This document shows positions 1-7,588 of a stretch of 64,000 nucleotides of DNA, in pieces (positions within the stretch are counted from its first letter, which is position 1; the number at the start of each line of letters is the position of its first letter). The notes beneath the pieces were generated by a model. It made no database searches. It saw nothing but the letters and a program-made list of their open reading frames with translations, and was not told where the DNA came from. The stretch spans positions 24,671 to 88,670 of the forward strand of contig JBCCHB010000063.1 in NCBI GenBank assembly GCA_039028975.1. Direction: 5' to 3'. Position numbers and translations under genes: made by a program. The stretch is from JAHBNG01 sp039028975. Lineage in GTDB: Bacteria > Chloroflexota > Anaerolineae > Caldilineales > Caldilineaceae.

Positions 1-33
1 TCCTTATTGGGATTTGGTTTGTTCACTGCTTAT

Positions 34-115
34 TTACACTGCGGTTGGGCATAGACGAGAGTCATTCGATACTATTTTAGTCGGGTAGGTTATTCTCAAT
101 TAGGACAGAGCTATA
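34..115 (+). repeat. Dispersed palindromic repeat, family R1, copy 1
   Basis: About 82 bp that align with the copy at 20791-20877. Shared words are CTGCGGTTGG, CATAGA, TTTAGTCGGGTA or TTTCAGTCGGGTA, and TATTCTC. A shorter copy lies at 7400-7465. The ends are TATA-like, and the last bases run into the R2 copy that starts at 112. No coding sense; a MITE-like element is the likeliest identity. Confidence 0.65.
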
Positions 116-196
116 CTGCGGTCGTTTTGAAAACAGGAGTTCTCCGATGCTCTACCAGAGTGACCAAACTCTTGTTTTCAAACAGAGCTGAGTATA
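112..196 (+). repeat. 85-bp palindromic MITE-like repeat, family R2, copy 1
   Basis: An imperfect palindrome that opens TATACTGCGGTCGTTTTGAAA and closes with TTTTCAAACAGAGCTGAGTATA-type sequence, so the arms pair over about 20 bp. Near-identical 85-bp copies occur in inverse orientation at 21322-21406 and, decayed, at 34406-34490. A fourth copy is interrupted at 60342-60564. TATA at both ends would suit a TA-targeting (IS630/Tc1-type) mobilising transposase; that part is inference. Confidence 0.75.
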
Positions 197-272
197 ACTA
201 TATTGAACGAGTGTATTGTGCCACCTGTTCACCTTCATGGCAATCTATGGATTCAGTCATTCTTGTAACGAC

Positions 273-1325
273 TCATTCTTCAAGAACATTCAAATAATGA
301 TAATAGTCCAATCCTTGCTGCTGCATGGCCCGACGATAGTTGATGGCGACGGCATCAAATTTCAAATGTAGTTCATCTGCTAAATCAAAGGGGACCTGTT
401 CCGGACGCTGAGATTCGACAATACGCTGATCCTGGCCAAAGATTGTATCCTCGAAGCCCTGTAATACGCTGTCCGGTTCGTCAAAATCGTAATTGCGTCC
501 CACAATGCAATACCCTCGGCAGTGCTTTTCGGCCATGGGCTGCCCTACATAAAAGTAGACCATGCCCTTCTCACGGCCCCACCCTAGGCGCAGTACAATT
601 GTATAAGGCAGATGAATCTCGTATCGGCTGCGGCGTTCGGGTTTGGCTTCCTCCTCGTTGGCAAAGACGGGAAAATCATCTGTGTTGGGGGCCTCGGGTC
701 TAACGATGGTGTAGTGGAGTATATGGTCTCGAATTTCCACATCATGCTCGGGGACAATAGGTCTCTCTGGATCCCCCAACAACCCAGGATGGACCCACGG
801 GAAGTGACCGAAATCGGTAAAGTTTTCCAACTGACGCGAAGCATCGCTCTTCCACTCATAGGGCCCTGTGTTGACAACCTTCCAACCATCATCTTCCAAC
901 TCGGGAATCTCCGGCAGCGGATAGACGGGTTCCGCCAGTGCAACCCAAATTAGCCCAAAGCGCTCCTGGCACAAAAACCTCTTGACTCTGGCTTTGGTTG
1001 GAATCGAACCGCCTTCCTTTTGTGGAATCTTCACACACGCGCCGTCAGTATTATACTCCCAGGCATGATAGGGGCAGACAATGCAGTCATCCTTAATCCA
1101 CCCGAGGGAGAGCGCTGTCCCTCGATGGATACAGAGATCCTGCATAGCGTGCGGTGTACCATCTGCCGTCCGCCAGATGACCAACGCTTCATCCAGCAGC
1201 ATAGAATTGTAAGGCGTATCTGCAGAGACAGCGTGGCTGTAAGCGACGGGATGCCAGCATTTATATAATTTCTCGGAAAATTTCGACATATGTTTATCCA
1301 GTGTTCGGTCATTCAAGTCTCTCAT
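273..1325 (-). CDS. Rieske [2Fe-2S] aromatic ring-hydroxylating oxygenase, terminal oxygenase subunit
   Basis: A 350-aa protein of the Rieske non-heme iron oxygenase type (vanillate O-demethylase/pheophorbide a oxygenase-like). The Rieske cluster ligands are visible as C65-x-H67 and C84-x2-H87, spaced 16 residues apart. The mononuclear iron site is suggested by N168, D171, H174 and H179 in ENFTDFGHFPWVH. Family knowledge: such enzymes use O2 and electrons from a separate reductase to hydroxylate or demethylate aromatic or similar substrates in the cytoplasm; the substrate cannot be read here. No reductase or ferredoxin gene is in the window. It is the last gene of a minus-strand run after the CMD-like and TPR genes, with a 212-bp gap. 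An alternative start is Met13 (MSKFSEKLYKCWHP), which fits the usual N-terminus of the family. Confidence 0.88.
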   Translation of the reverse strand: MRDLNDRTLDKHMSKFSEKLYKCWHPVAYSHAVSADTPYNSMLLDEALVIWRTADGTPHAMQDLCIHRGTALSLGWIKDDCIVCPYHAWEYNTDGACVKIPQKEGGSIPTKARVKRFLCQERFGLIWVALAEPVYPLPEIPELEDDGWKVVNTGPYEWKSDASRQLENFTDFGHFPWVHPGLLGDPERPIVPEHDVEIRDHILHYTIVRPEAPNTDDFPVFANEEEAKPERRSRYEIHLPYTIVLRLGWGREKGMVYFYVGQPMAEKHCRGYCIVGRNYDFDEPDSVLQGFEDTIFGQDQRIVESQRPEQVPFDLADELHLKFDAVAINYRRAMQQQGLDYYHYLNVLEE

Positions 1326-1537
1326 GCCAACACAACATTGTGGATGTTCTTATCGACAGTTCATTTGTTGCAGGCAAAGGTCCTCACACGGTGAATAATG
1401 CACGGTGAATTGCAAATGGTGAATGAGGGTCCTGATGCTGCTACCGCGTATATTTACCATTCGTCATTAAGAATTTATCATTTGTAATTCGGCCACCATC
1501 TTTGGGGGAAGCTTGTTGGAAACTCTTGAGGCGGGCA

Positions 1538-3214
1538 TTACTCATCACAACACAGATGTTCTCGACGACAAAAACAGGATGAGCTAATTTCAATATCTGC
1601 CTTGGCTAGGGCATGAGTCAATTTTGGCTTGATCATTGCTGCTTCTTCGTGCTGCTCCATATGCTGAAGGCACTCGTGGTACCCGTGCAGGCCCCAGACA
1701 TTGTTTTGATGCCAATAGGGGCGCCCCAATACCTTATCCAGCCCAAGGTCGGCGCGATAGATAGCAGCGGCTTCTTCCACACGCTCTTGCTCCAATAACA
1801 GGGCACCCAATGCGTGACGAGTCGGCTGCATCCACACCCACGGCTCAGTATACTTGAGATTGTCATGCAGTTCAACAGAGCGGTGTAAATGAGTAAAGGC
1901 GATTTCATAATCCTCTTTGCGATATGCCAACTCACCAAGAAGCATCTCTCTACCCACATCCAGAATATCCCGAGATTCGTTGTTGAAGATCATCCGCTTT
2001 TCGGGAACCTGCAAATAAGCTGCGTCAAATAGCTCCCTCTCTGCTTCAGCAGATTCAATTTGTCCCAATGCGGCATGAGCCACGCCTTTGGCATAGTGAA
2101 GCATTGCCGTGGTCACACAGTAAGATTCCGGCTCCTCAGGAAGGGGCATGGAGATAATGTCATGCCATCGCCCAAAGCGAATGTAAGCGTGAACCCCCAT
2201 GGCGACAAATCCATCCATATAGTTCTTGAATATGGCCTTGCCTTCGTGTATTAGCTCTGGAGAAATCATGGAAGCCATCTCGGTGGCTGCCTCGATAGCC
2301 CGCTGAGATTGCCCCAAAAACATAGCGGAATACATGACAAAGTGGATGTCATGGGCACGGTAGATGGTATAGAAATTATTTGCCCCGGCATAGGCCAAAT
2401 ATTTCTCATTCACCGCATGGGCAATCTCATTCGCCGTAAGTGATTCCTCGTATTGACCACAGAGCACGTAGATGTGGGAGGGCATATGGTGCAGATGGCC
2501 AGCATCAGGGATCAGGCCCCCCAATGCCCGGCTTGCCGGAAGTGCTTCCTCAGGGATCGGTGACATCTCCATTAAATGGATGTAATAATGGAGAATCCCT
2601 GCATGGTGCGGTTCGGCCGCGGCCTCCAGCCGGGCCATTTCAGCCTCCAAGATCTGCTTGACCTCCAGCGTATCGGATCCTTCCGGCGGTTCCCCGCGCT
2701 CCAGATCCCACAATTGCCAGGGTGTACGGCTCATTAGTGCATCAGCGGCTAAGGCAACGATATCGGAATGGGCTGAGTATTTCTGATAGAGCATACGCAT
2801 AGCCTGCGCGTATGCCTCGTTCCACTGTTGGCACTGTTCAATCTCTTGAACAGAATCCGCTTGAAAGCGTCGCGCTAAGGCATCAATCAATCCTCTTTCC
2901 AGCTCAGTGGCATCGGAAACCTTGGTAAGGGCTTTTTGGGATGCATCATAACAGACCGAAAGCGTAGACTGCAGCTCATCATCAGTAAAGTTAAACCAAG
3001 GCATGTTGTAATTGGGGCCAGCCGCGTAGGCCAGTCCCCAATAAGCCATCCCGCACTCTGGATCGTGCTCAATTGCCTTGCGAAAGCAAAACTCAGCTTC
3101 TTCGTGGTTAAAGGCATAGCACCAATTTAACCCTCGGTCAAACCAGCATTGGGTTTCTGGAGACTCTGTTGTTACGGGAAAAGTATGAGGCCCCAGATCA
3201 AAATATGAATCCAT
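1538..3214 (-). CDS. TPR protein, TTC38-like
   Basis: A soluble 558-aa helical-repeat protein with no signal peptide. The N-terminus (RGLNWCYAFNHEEAEFCF, then AYWGLAYAAGPNYN) is the pattern I associate with TTC38-like tetratricopeptide proteins. Further repeat-like helices follow to about residue 530. The start at 3214 is chosen because ATG there follows the TAA of the upstream gene by one base; a longer reading from 3253 would overlap that gene by 35 bp. Tight coupling to the CMD-like gene and the following Rieske oxygenase implies a common operon, so a scaffold or partner role in the same oxidative process is possible (inference). The catalytic role is unknown. Confidence 0.8.
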   Translation of the reverse strand: MDSYFDLGPHTFPVTTESPETQCWFDRGLNWCYAFNHEEAEFCFRKAIEHDPECGMAYWGLAYAAGPNYNMPWFNFTDDELQSTLSVCYDASQKALTKVSDATELERGLIDALARRFQADSVQEIEQCQQWNEAYAQAMRMLYQKYSAHSDIVALAADALMSRTPWQLWDLERGEPPEGSDTLEVKQILEAEMARLEAAAEPHHAGILHYYIHLMEMSPIPEEALPASRALGGLIPDAGHLHHMPSHIYVLCGQYEESLTANEIAHAVNEKYLAYAGANNFYTIYRAHDIHFVMYSAMFLGQSQRAIEAATEMASMISPELIHEGKAIFKNYMDGFVAMGVHAYIRFGRWHDIISMPLPEEPESYCVTTAMLHYAKGVAHAALGQIESAEAERELFDAAYLQVPEKRMIFNNESRDILDVGREMLLGELAYRKEDYEIAFTHLHRSVELHDNLKYTEPWVWMQPTRHALGALLLEQERVEEAAAIYRADLGLDKVLGRPYWHQNNVWGLHGYHECLQHMEQHEEAAMIKPKLTHALAKADIEISSSCFCRREHLCCDE

Positions 3215-3215
3215 C

Positions 3216-3782
3216 TTAATAGAACCCAACACGGTCATCACCGACATCAACACCTAGCCCCGCCAGTGAACGATTTGAGTAGTTAAAGACGGCACAGACC
3301 TGGTTTATTTCCAGGATTTCACCATCATCTGCCCCCGCGGTTCGCATGGCTTGGATATCTTCCTCGGTAATGTCACCAGGTGTGAGGGTTAGTTTTTTCG
3401 TATACTGGAGGAACGCTAACTCCTTGCCGCTAAAGGCATCCTCGAATCGATCGGCTTCCAAGGCTGCGTCGATTTCGGCTTGGCGGGTCGGATCGTTGAG
3501 CAGTGCTCGGTAATTTGCACCGTGATGAGTGGGCGAGTAGGTACAATTGAGAAGCACGCCTGTATAGGTCGCTATTAGCTCTAGAAACCAGAGCGGCAGC
3601 GTGATATCAGGATGATGCAACACGGCTCGATAGAGCACATCATGCCCCAAAATTGTCTGAGGGCGCAGGCTCTTTGAGATGTATACATTGTCATATGTGC
3701 CGTGGGGCGACTTTGTCTTTTCGTAGATTTCCTTTAATGCACCCGTTGCGTCTTCGGGCTGAATAGTTTTGATCCAGGTCAT
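3216..3782 (-). CDS. Carboxymuconolactone decarboxylase / AhpD-like peroxidase-related protein
   Basis: A 188-aa helical protein of the CMD/AhpD superfamily, peroxidase-related type. The core motif region is LELIATYTGVLLNCTYSPTHH (residues 67-87), with Glu68, Cys80 and His86/87. The family normally has Cys-x-x-Cys followed by His; here the second position is Ser83, so the usual resolving cysteine is missing. That predicts altered or no thiol-peroxidase chemistry, although many family members act in other ways. First gene of the minus-strand CMD-TPR-Rieske run; its TAA is one base from the ATG of the TPR gene. The ATG at 3782 is preceded by GGAGAG a few bases upstream. Confidence 0.82.
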   Translation of the reverse strand: MTWIKTIQPEDATGALKEIYEKTKSPHGTYDNVYISKSLRPQTILGHDVLYRAVLHHPDITLPLWFLELIATYTGVLLNCTYSPTHHGANYRALLNDPTRQAEIDAALEADRFEDAFSGKELAFLQYTKKLTLTPGDITEEDIQAMRTAGADDGEILEINQVCAVFNYSNRSLAGLGVDVGDDRVGFY

Positions 3783-4282
3783 GTTGCTCTCCTATGGGTA
3801 CCGCAGTTTTTGGGACACCGCAGGTGTTTGAGGTAGGCCAAGTATATCGGGATAGAATTTGATTGCAAGCGTATGGGGGAAGGACCGCGTTGCTTTGGCT
3901 TCTGCCTTGGGAGAGGAATCGTTGCCAAGGTCAACGGGCTCTGAGGATCTAAAGACTTTTTGTCATTATAGCAGAGTCTTGGGTGGGTAGAGCAATTTTA
4001 GTAGAAAGAGAAAATAACAAAGATGGAAAGATGAGAAATCTGCGTAATCTTCTAATCCTTGTTCGATATTTATCTGTCCGTGGTGCAGTTGGATGAATGA
4101 TTGTCAGTCCTATAAATAACAAAGATGACAAGATTAAAAAGATGAAGAATCTGAGTAATTCGTACCGTTTCTGATGTTCCTGAGAAGCGTCAACTTACTG
4201 CCATAGAACACAAAAGACCTGCCCATAGTGTAGCAGGTCCTTTACGTTTTAGCTTGGTTCAGACAGCAAACTGTTTTTTTAT
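3783..4282. other. Non-coding interval with a ~40-bp direct repeat
   Basis: No convincing gene. Two related segments at about 4014-4055 and 4115-4160 share AATAACAAAGATG, AGATGA and GAATCTG/GAAATCTG words, followed by GTAAT. The sequence upstream of the CMD-like gene (3783-3850) should hold its promoter, but I could not define one. A terminator-like hairpin lies at 4216-4239. Confidence 0.5.
4213..4245 (+). terminator. Terminator-like hairpin
   Basis: A 7-bp GACCTGC (4216-4222) / GCAGGTC (4233-4239) stem flanked by AAAA on the left and CTTTACGTTTT on the right. It could end transcripts in either direction, including a transcript that reads leftward through the CRISPR array. Confidence 0.5.
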
Positions 4283-4752
4283 CTTCCCTGCTGAAGATTC
4301 CCTATTGGTCGACAAGGAAGAAACTATGCTAGACGAATAGGGCATGACGTTCCCGTCCCCTGTCGAGGATTCCTATTGTCTGACTGATACTGAGCTGCCG
4401 TTGGTTGAGAATGATTTTGGGTTCCCGTCCCCTGTCGAGGATTCCCTATTGTCTGACGAATAAATTCACACCAACCAAATTTTTTCTCTTCGTTCCCGTC
4501 CTCTGTCGAGGATTCCCTATTGTCTGACTGACCTTCTGTGCATTGACGTCGGATTGTGGAGACTTGTTCCCGTCCTCTGTCGAGGATTCCCTATTGTCTG
4601 ACCTAAGGCAACGACACTAAGCAATATAAAAAACTCTAGTTCCCGTCCTCTGTCGAGGATTCCCTATTGTCTGACCACATGGCCTCGCTTAGGTTGTCTC
4701 AGGTGTCTACGGAGCGTTCCCGTCCTCTGTCGAGGATTCCCTATTGTCTGAC
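4283..4752 (-). CRISPR. CRISPR array: six ~37-bp repeats, five spacers, plus a decayed distal repeat and spacer
   Basis: Direct repeats at 4349-4384, 4421-4457, 4492-4528, 4566-4602, 4639-4675 and 4716-4752. The plus-strand repeat starts GTTCCCGTCC and ends CCCTATTGTCTGAC. Spacers are 36, 34, 37, 36 and 40 bp and unrelated to each other. A degenerate repeat (4283-4313, sharing GATTCCCTATTG and GTCGAC/GTCTGAC) is followed by a 35-bp spacer, so an older unit exists. Repeat 1 lacks one C, and repeats 1-2 carry CCCC where repeats 3-6 carry CTCT. That change breaks one pair of the internal TCCTC-TGTC-GAGGA stem. Decay at the left end places the leader on the right (4753 onward), so crRNA is probably read on the minus strand, ending in GACGGGAAC. 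No cas gene is in the window. Confidence 0.93.
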
Positions 4753-4890
4753 AGCACTTTGCCTACATTTTGGCCATATGGAGGGGTTTTTGAGCTATTT
4801 TGGAGCCAATCGTAAGGTAATTTAACCATTTCCTACTCCGTTTCAGCTCATACAGACCGCCGACCGACCACAAGTAGGCAAAGTGAGGCA
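4753..4890 (-). promoter_or_regulatory. Candidate CRISPR leader with 12-bp inverted repeat
   Basis: This flank of the array is next to the best-conserved repeat. It contains CACTTTGCCTAC at 4755-4766 and its exact complement GTAGGCAAAGTG at 4874-4885, around a relatively AT-rich stretch. GTAGGCAAA recurs at 4938-4946. Position supports a leader; the function of the inverted repeat is unknown. Confidence 0.45.
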
Positions 4891-5078
4891 AACTTTTATG
4901 TATCTTTCGTCACTAAAATCGCAGAGGCAACTGTTTGTAGGCAAAACCCGTTTTTGACCTATCATGCGTTTTGCTTACGCCAAAAACTTCATAGATCATA
5001 GCATAATCTCCCCAGAGTGACCAACAAACCCCTTTGAACGGGTGCCTTTGGGTTTCGGGGCGAGAATGTTAGCCAGTC

Positions 5079-5378
5079 GAGTGCGTCGCACTGTTCAATT
5101 GCGGATGGGCGCTTGGATCTTTCTCTGAACAGTGCGACGCACTCTTGTACCCCCAAACTAAAACGCACCCCCGTTGAACGAGAGCATCTCAGTTTGGGGG
5201 CACGATGGTGAGAATGCATTGGTGAGAATGCATTGCACGGTTGAAAAACAGGGTCAAGCGACCCATCAGATGCGCAACCGTGCGTTGCATTCGGCCTCAA
5301 TCGTACCGAATGCAACGCACGCAGTTGGCGATTCTGAGTTAGTGGTTCTGGATGAACTGGGTGCAATGCATTCTTCCC
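5079..5378. repeat. Cluster of short inverted repeats (GARTGC-NN-GCAC-GTT family)
   Basis: Six related words lie in both orientations. A 19-bp arm at 5079-5097 (GAGTGCGTCGCACTGTTCA) has its exact complement at 5126-5144. A direct copy at 5226-5243 begins GAATGCATTGCAC. A 16-bp arm at 5279-5294 is exactly complementary to 5306-5321. A last reversed copy is near 5362-5374. A second inverted pair, CCCCCAAACT (about 5150) and AGTTTGGGGG (about 5191), lies between them. Short reading frames here look like by-products of the repeats. Confidence 0.7.
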
Positions 5379-5399
5379 TTAATACGTTAGCAGGTATGA

Positions 5400-6599
5400 T
5401 CAAGCTTCCTGCTGATGTCCCAATATTGGAATAAAAAAGAGGATCGACGCCGTGATAAGCATAGCCACCAAATAAAGCGCCGTCAATCCCGATATATCCA
5501 GTACAAATCCCAGCAGCCAGGCTCCGACCCCAAGCCCTGCATCAAAGCCAAAGTAGAAGCAGGCCACTGCCCAACCAGGTCTTTCAGGCAGTAGCGTGAC
5601 GTGATGGGCAATGAGCATGGGGTGAAAGAAGCCCCCTCCTGCGGCAATCAGCGCAGCCGATGTCACGAGCAAAAGGAGCGTATGACCAAATGCGGCCATG
5701 ATTAATCCCGAAACCATCATGATCGCTGAGGCAATCAACACGCGTGTTAGGCCCATCCGGTCCAAGTAACGACCAAAAAGGATACGGGTGACGATAATGC
5801 TGATACCATATGCGGCAAAGACAGGCGCGGCGACAATTTCTCGTCGTTCCAGCAGAATGGCGAAGAACTGGAAGTAGGCCCCAAAGCCGACCCCAAAGAG
5901 GGCTGAGACAAACATGGGAACCCATAATAGGCGCGGAAAGCGCCAGAAGCTAGAGAGCTTTATCTGCTGGGTTTGTTCAACAGCCTCTTGTGGCGTATAA
6001 CGCAGTAGCCGCGACAGAATACCTGCGGTAGCAGCAATAGACCCAACCAGCCAGAAGACCGTATTCAGCCCAACGTAGGCAAGCACTGTCTCGGTCAAGC
6101 CAGGCGTCATGGCGATGGCAAAGTTTGCTGCTAGCCCAAAATAGGCGATTTTGCTGCTGCGCTCTTCGGGAGCAGCGAGTTGACCGACCAGGGCATTCCC
6201 TGCCGTTGTAAAGATAACGTAGCCCAGCGCCTGCAATATCCGCAACAGAAAGAGGAGCGGCAGCCAAGTGGTGAGCACTACGCCAACAGCGCCTACAATC
6301 AAAGAAATTGCACCAAAGAGTAACATGCGTCGATAGCCCAACCGATCGGTCAAGATACCCGAGATGGGACGCATCAACAGAGAGGCAATCCCCGTTGCGC
6401 CTAGCACCAATCCCACCTGCCAATCAGAGAACCCCAGACCGATGAGATAGCGAGGCAGAGGCACGATCAGTCCGTAGAAAGCAACAAAGAAGAGAAACGT
6501 AGCCAACCAGGATATGTGAAAGTCACGCCGGTTATCGGCTCGGCTCAGTTGAGGTGTTGAGAAGGCCGAAGAAGATGATGACGATGATGAGGTAAGCAT
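5400..6599 (-). CDS. MFS transporter (DHA1-like drug or metabolite exporter)
   Basis: A 399-aa protein with about 12 hydrophobic segments, typical of the major facilitator superfamily. An MFS motif A-like loop, ISGILTDRLGYRRMLLFG, lies between TM2 and TM3 (about residues 78-95), and a second related loop, FGRYLDRMGLTR, follows in the C-terminal half. The N-terminus is unusually Ser-rich (eight consecutive serines at residues 4-11) and soluble. It follows the GNAT gene by 5 bp on the same strand, so the two form an operon. The divergent LysR regulator at 7589 may control them. The acetyltransferase plus exporter pairing suggests detoxification or export of a small amine compound, but the substrate is not readable. 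Confidence 0.88.
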   Translation of the reverse strand: MLTSSSSSSSSAFSTPQLSRADNRRDFHISWLATFLFFVAFYGLIVPLPRYLIGLGFSDWQVGLVLGATGIASLLMRPISGILTDRLGYRRMLLFGAISLIVGAVGVVLTTWLPLLFLLRILQALGYVIFTTAGNALVGQLAAPEERSSKIAYFGLAANFAIAMTPGLTETVLAYVGLNTVFWLVGSIAATAGILSRLLRYTPQEAVEQTQQIKLSSFWRFPRLLWVPMFVSALFGVGFGAYFQFFAILLERREIVAAPVFAAYGISIIVTRILFGRYLDRMGLTRVLIASAIMMVSGLIMAAFGHTLLLLVTSAALIAAGGGFFHPMLIAHHVTLLPERPGWAVACFYFGFDAGLGVGAWLLGFVLDISGLTALYLVAMLITASILFFIPILGHQQEA

Positions 6600-6604
6600 C
6601 TTTG

Positions 6605-7144
6605 TTACTCTTCAGGCTGAGATGTTGAGCCTTCACCAAGCGTTCGCTGCATCAACACACTGTCCAGCCAGCGCTCGAACTTCCAGCCAATGTTAGGCAA
6701 CAACCCCACGTGTTCAAAGCCCAGGCTGCGGTGCAGTTCAATTGAGGGCCGATTCTCGCTGTCGCCAATGACGGCAATCATCTGGCGAAATCCTTGCGCG
6801 GTACACGCATCGATCAGAGTTGTTAAAAGCTGCCGTGCAATGCCTTGGCGTTGATAGTCCGGTGCCACATAGATGGAATCCTCCACGGTGAAGCGATAGC
6901 CAGGGCGGGGACGATACGAACTAGCGTAGCTGTAGCCAACCACACTCTGCGTGCCAGATTGGTCGAGCGTAGCCACAAAGTAGGGGTATCCCTGATCGAG
7001 AATGGCTTGCGTGCGTCGGCGTATCTCAGCTTCTTCGGGTGGGATTAACTCCCATGAAGCAGTACCGGTCAGAACGCTGTGATGAAAGATAGCGTGGATG
7101 GCTGGAACATCTTCAATAGTCACTGGTCGGATTATACATTCCAT
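6605..7144 (-). CDS. GNAT N-acetyltransferase, phosphinothricin acetyltransferase-like
   Basis: A 179-aa GCN5-related acetyltransferase with the layout of the phosphinothricin/methionine sulfoximine acetyltransferase group: GTASWE near residues 27-32, YRPRPGYRFTVEDSIYV with Glu88 near 78-93, then the acetyl-CoA pyrophosphate loop Q98-R-Q-G-I-A103, and a conserved ENRPSIELHRSLGF stretch. It would transfer acetyl from acetyl-CoA to an amino group. The family is known for promiscuous naming, and the real substrate may be an amino acid analogue. First gene of a two-gene operon with the MFS exporter 5 bp downstream; the upstream region faces a LysR gene. Confidence 0.85.
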   Translation of the reverse strand: MECIIRPVTIEDVPAIHAIFHHSVLTGTASWELIPPEEAEIRRRTQAILDQGYPYFVATLDQSGTQSVVGYSYASSYRPRPGYRFTVEDSIYVAPDYQRQGIARQLLTTLIDACTAQGFRQMIAVIGDSENRPSIELHRSLGFEHVGLLPNIGWKFERWLDSVLMQRTLGEGSTSQPEE

Positions 7145-7588
7145 TGTTTGGCCTCGCTTTCAATGATGACTTGAGATAACCACTCGGCTTGGGTCATTAA
7201 GGTAATCAGTAGAGGATGCGTTGCGTCTGTAACCAAGCCCGATATCCTTGATATTCGCTAGACCGACTCTGGACTAAGCGACTAGGCAACTACGGACTAC
7301 CGATTATTGATGAGTAGACAAATAATTCGTCTTGAGCATACATACTTTTTGCCGTTCGTACAAGCCCTATTTCATAATAGCGTGTATTGAATTTTTTGAT
7401 ATACTGCGGTTGGGCATAAATGAGAATAATCTACTCGACTGAAATCTATGGAATATTTGTAACGGTTTACCCGCCCTGTAGGCTGAACCTGTCGAAGCCA
7501 TCTCCCCCCTTGGACAGGCTCAGGGGGCTGAACGACTACGAATATTTTCTCATCTATGCCAGAGCCAAGTATAGACGACCCAATGCCA
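7145..7588. other. Divergent intergenic region between GNAT-MFS operon and LysR gene
   Basis: A 444-bp gap that should contain both promoters and any LysR operator; no T-N11-A box could be fixed with confidence. It holds two dispersed repeats: a reversed R5 copy at about 7250-7310 (GGACTACCGATTATTG side) and a shortened R1 copy at 7400-7465 starting ATATACTGCGGTTGGGCAT. A GC-richer CCTGTCGAAGCC / GGACAGGCTCAGGGGG segment at 7480-7535 resembles another dispersed element. Confidence 0.5.

Noticed and set aside
3949..4131. Small basic membrane protein on the minus strand
   Set aside because: Spans the direct repeat, has no ribosome binding site and no neighbour context; more likely non-coding.
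4989..5434. Protein-coding genes on either strand in 4989-5434
   Set aside because: The frames arise from the palindromic words (NATH-type peptide repeats), lack ribosome binding sites and resemble no protein family.
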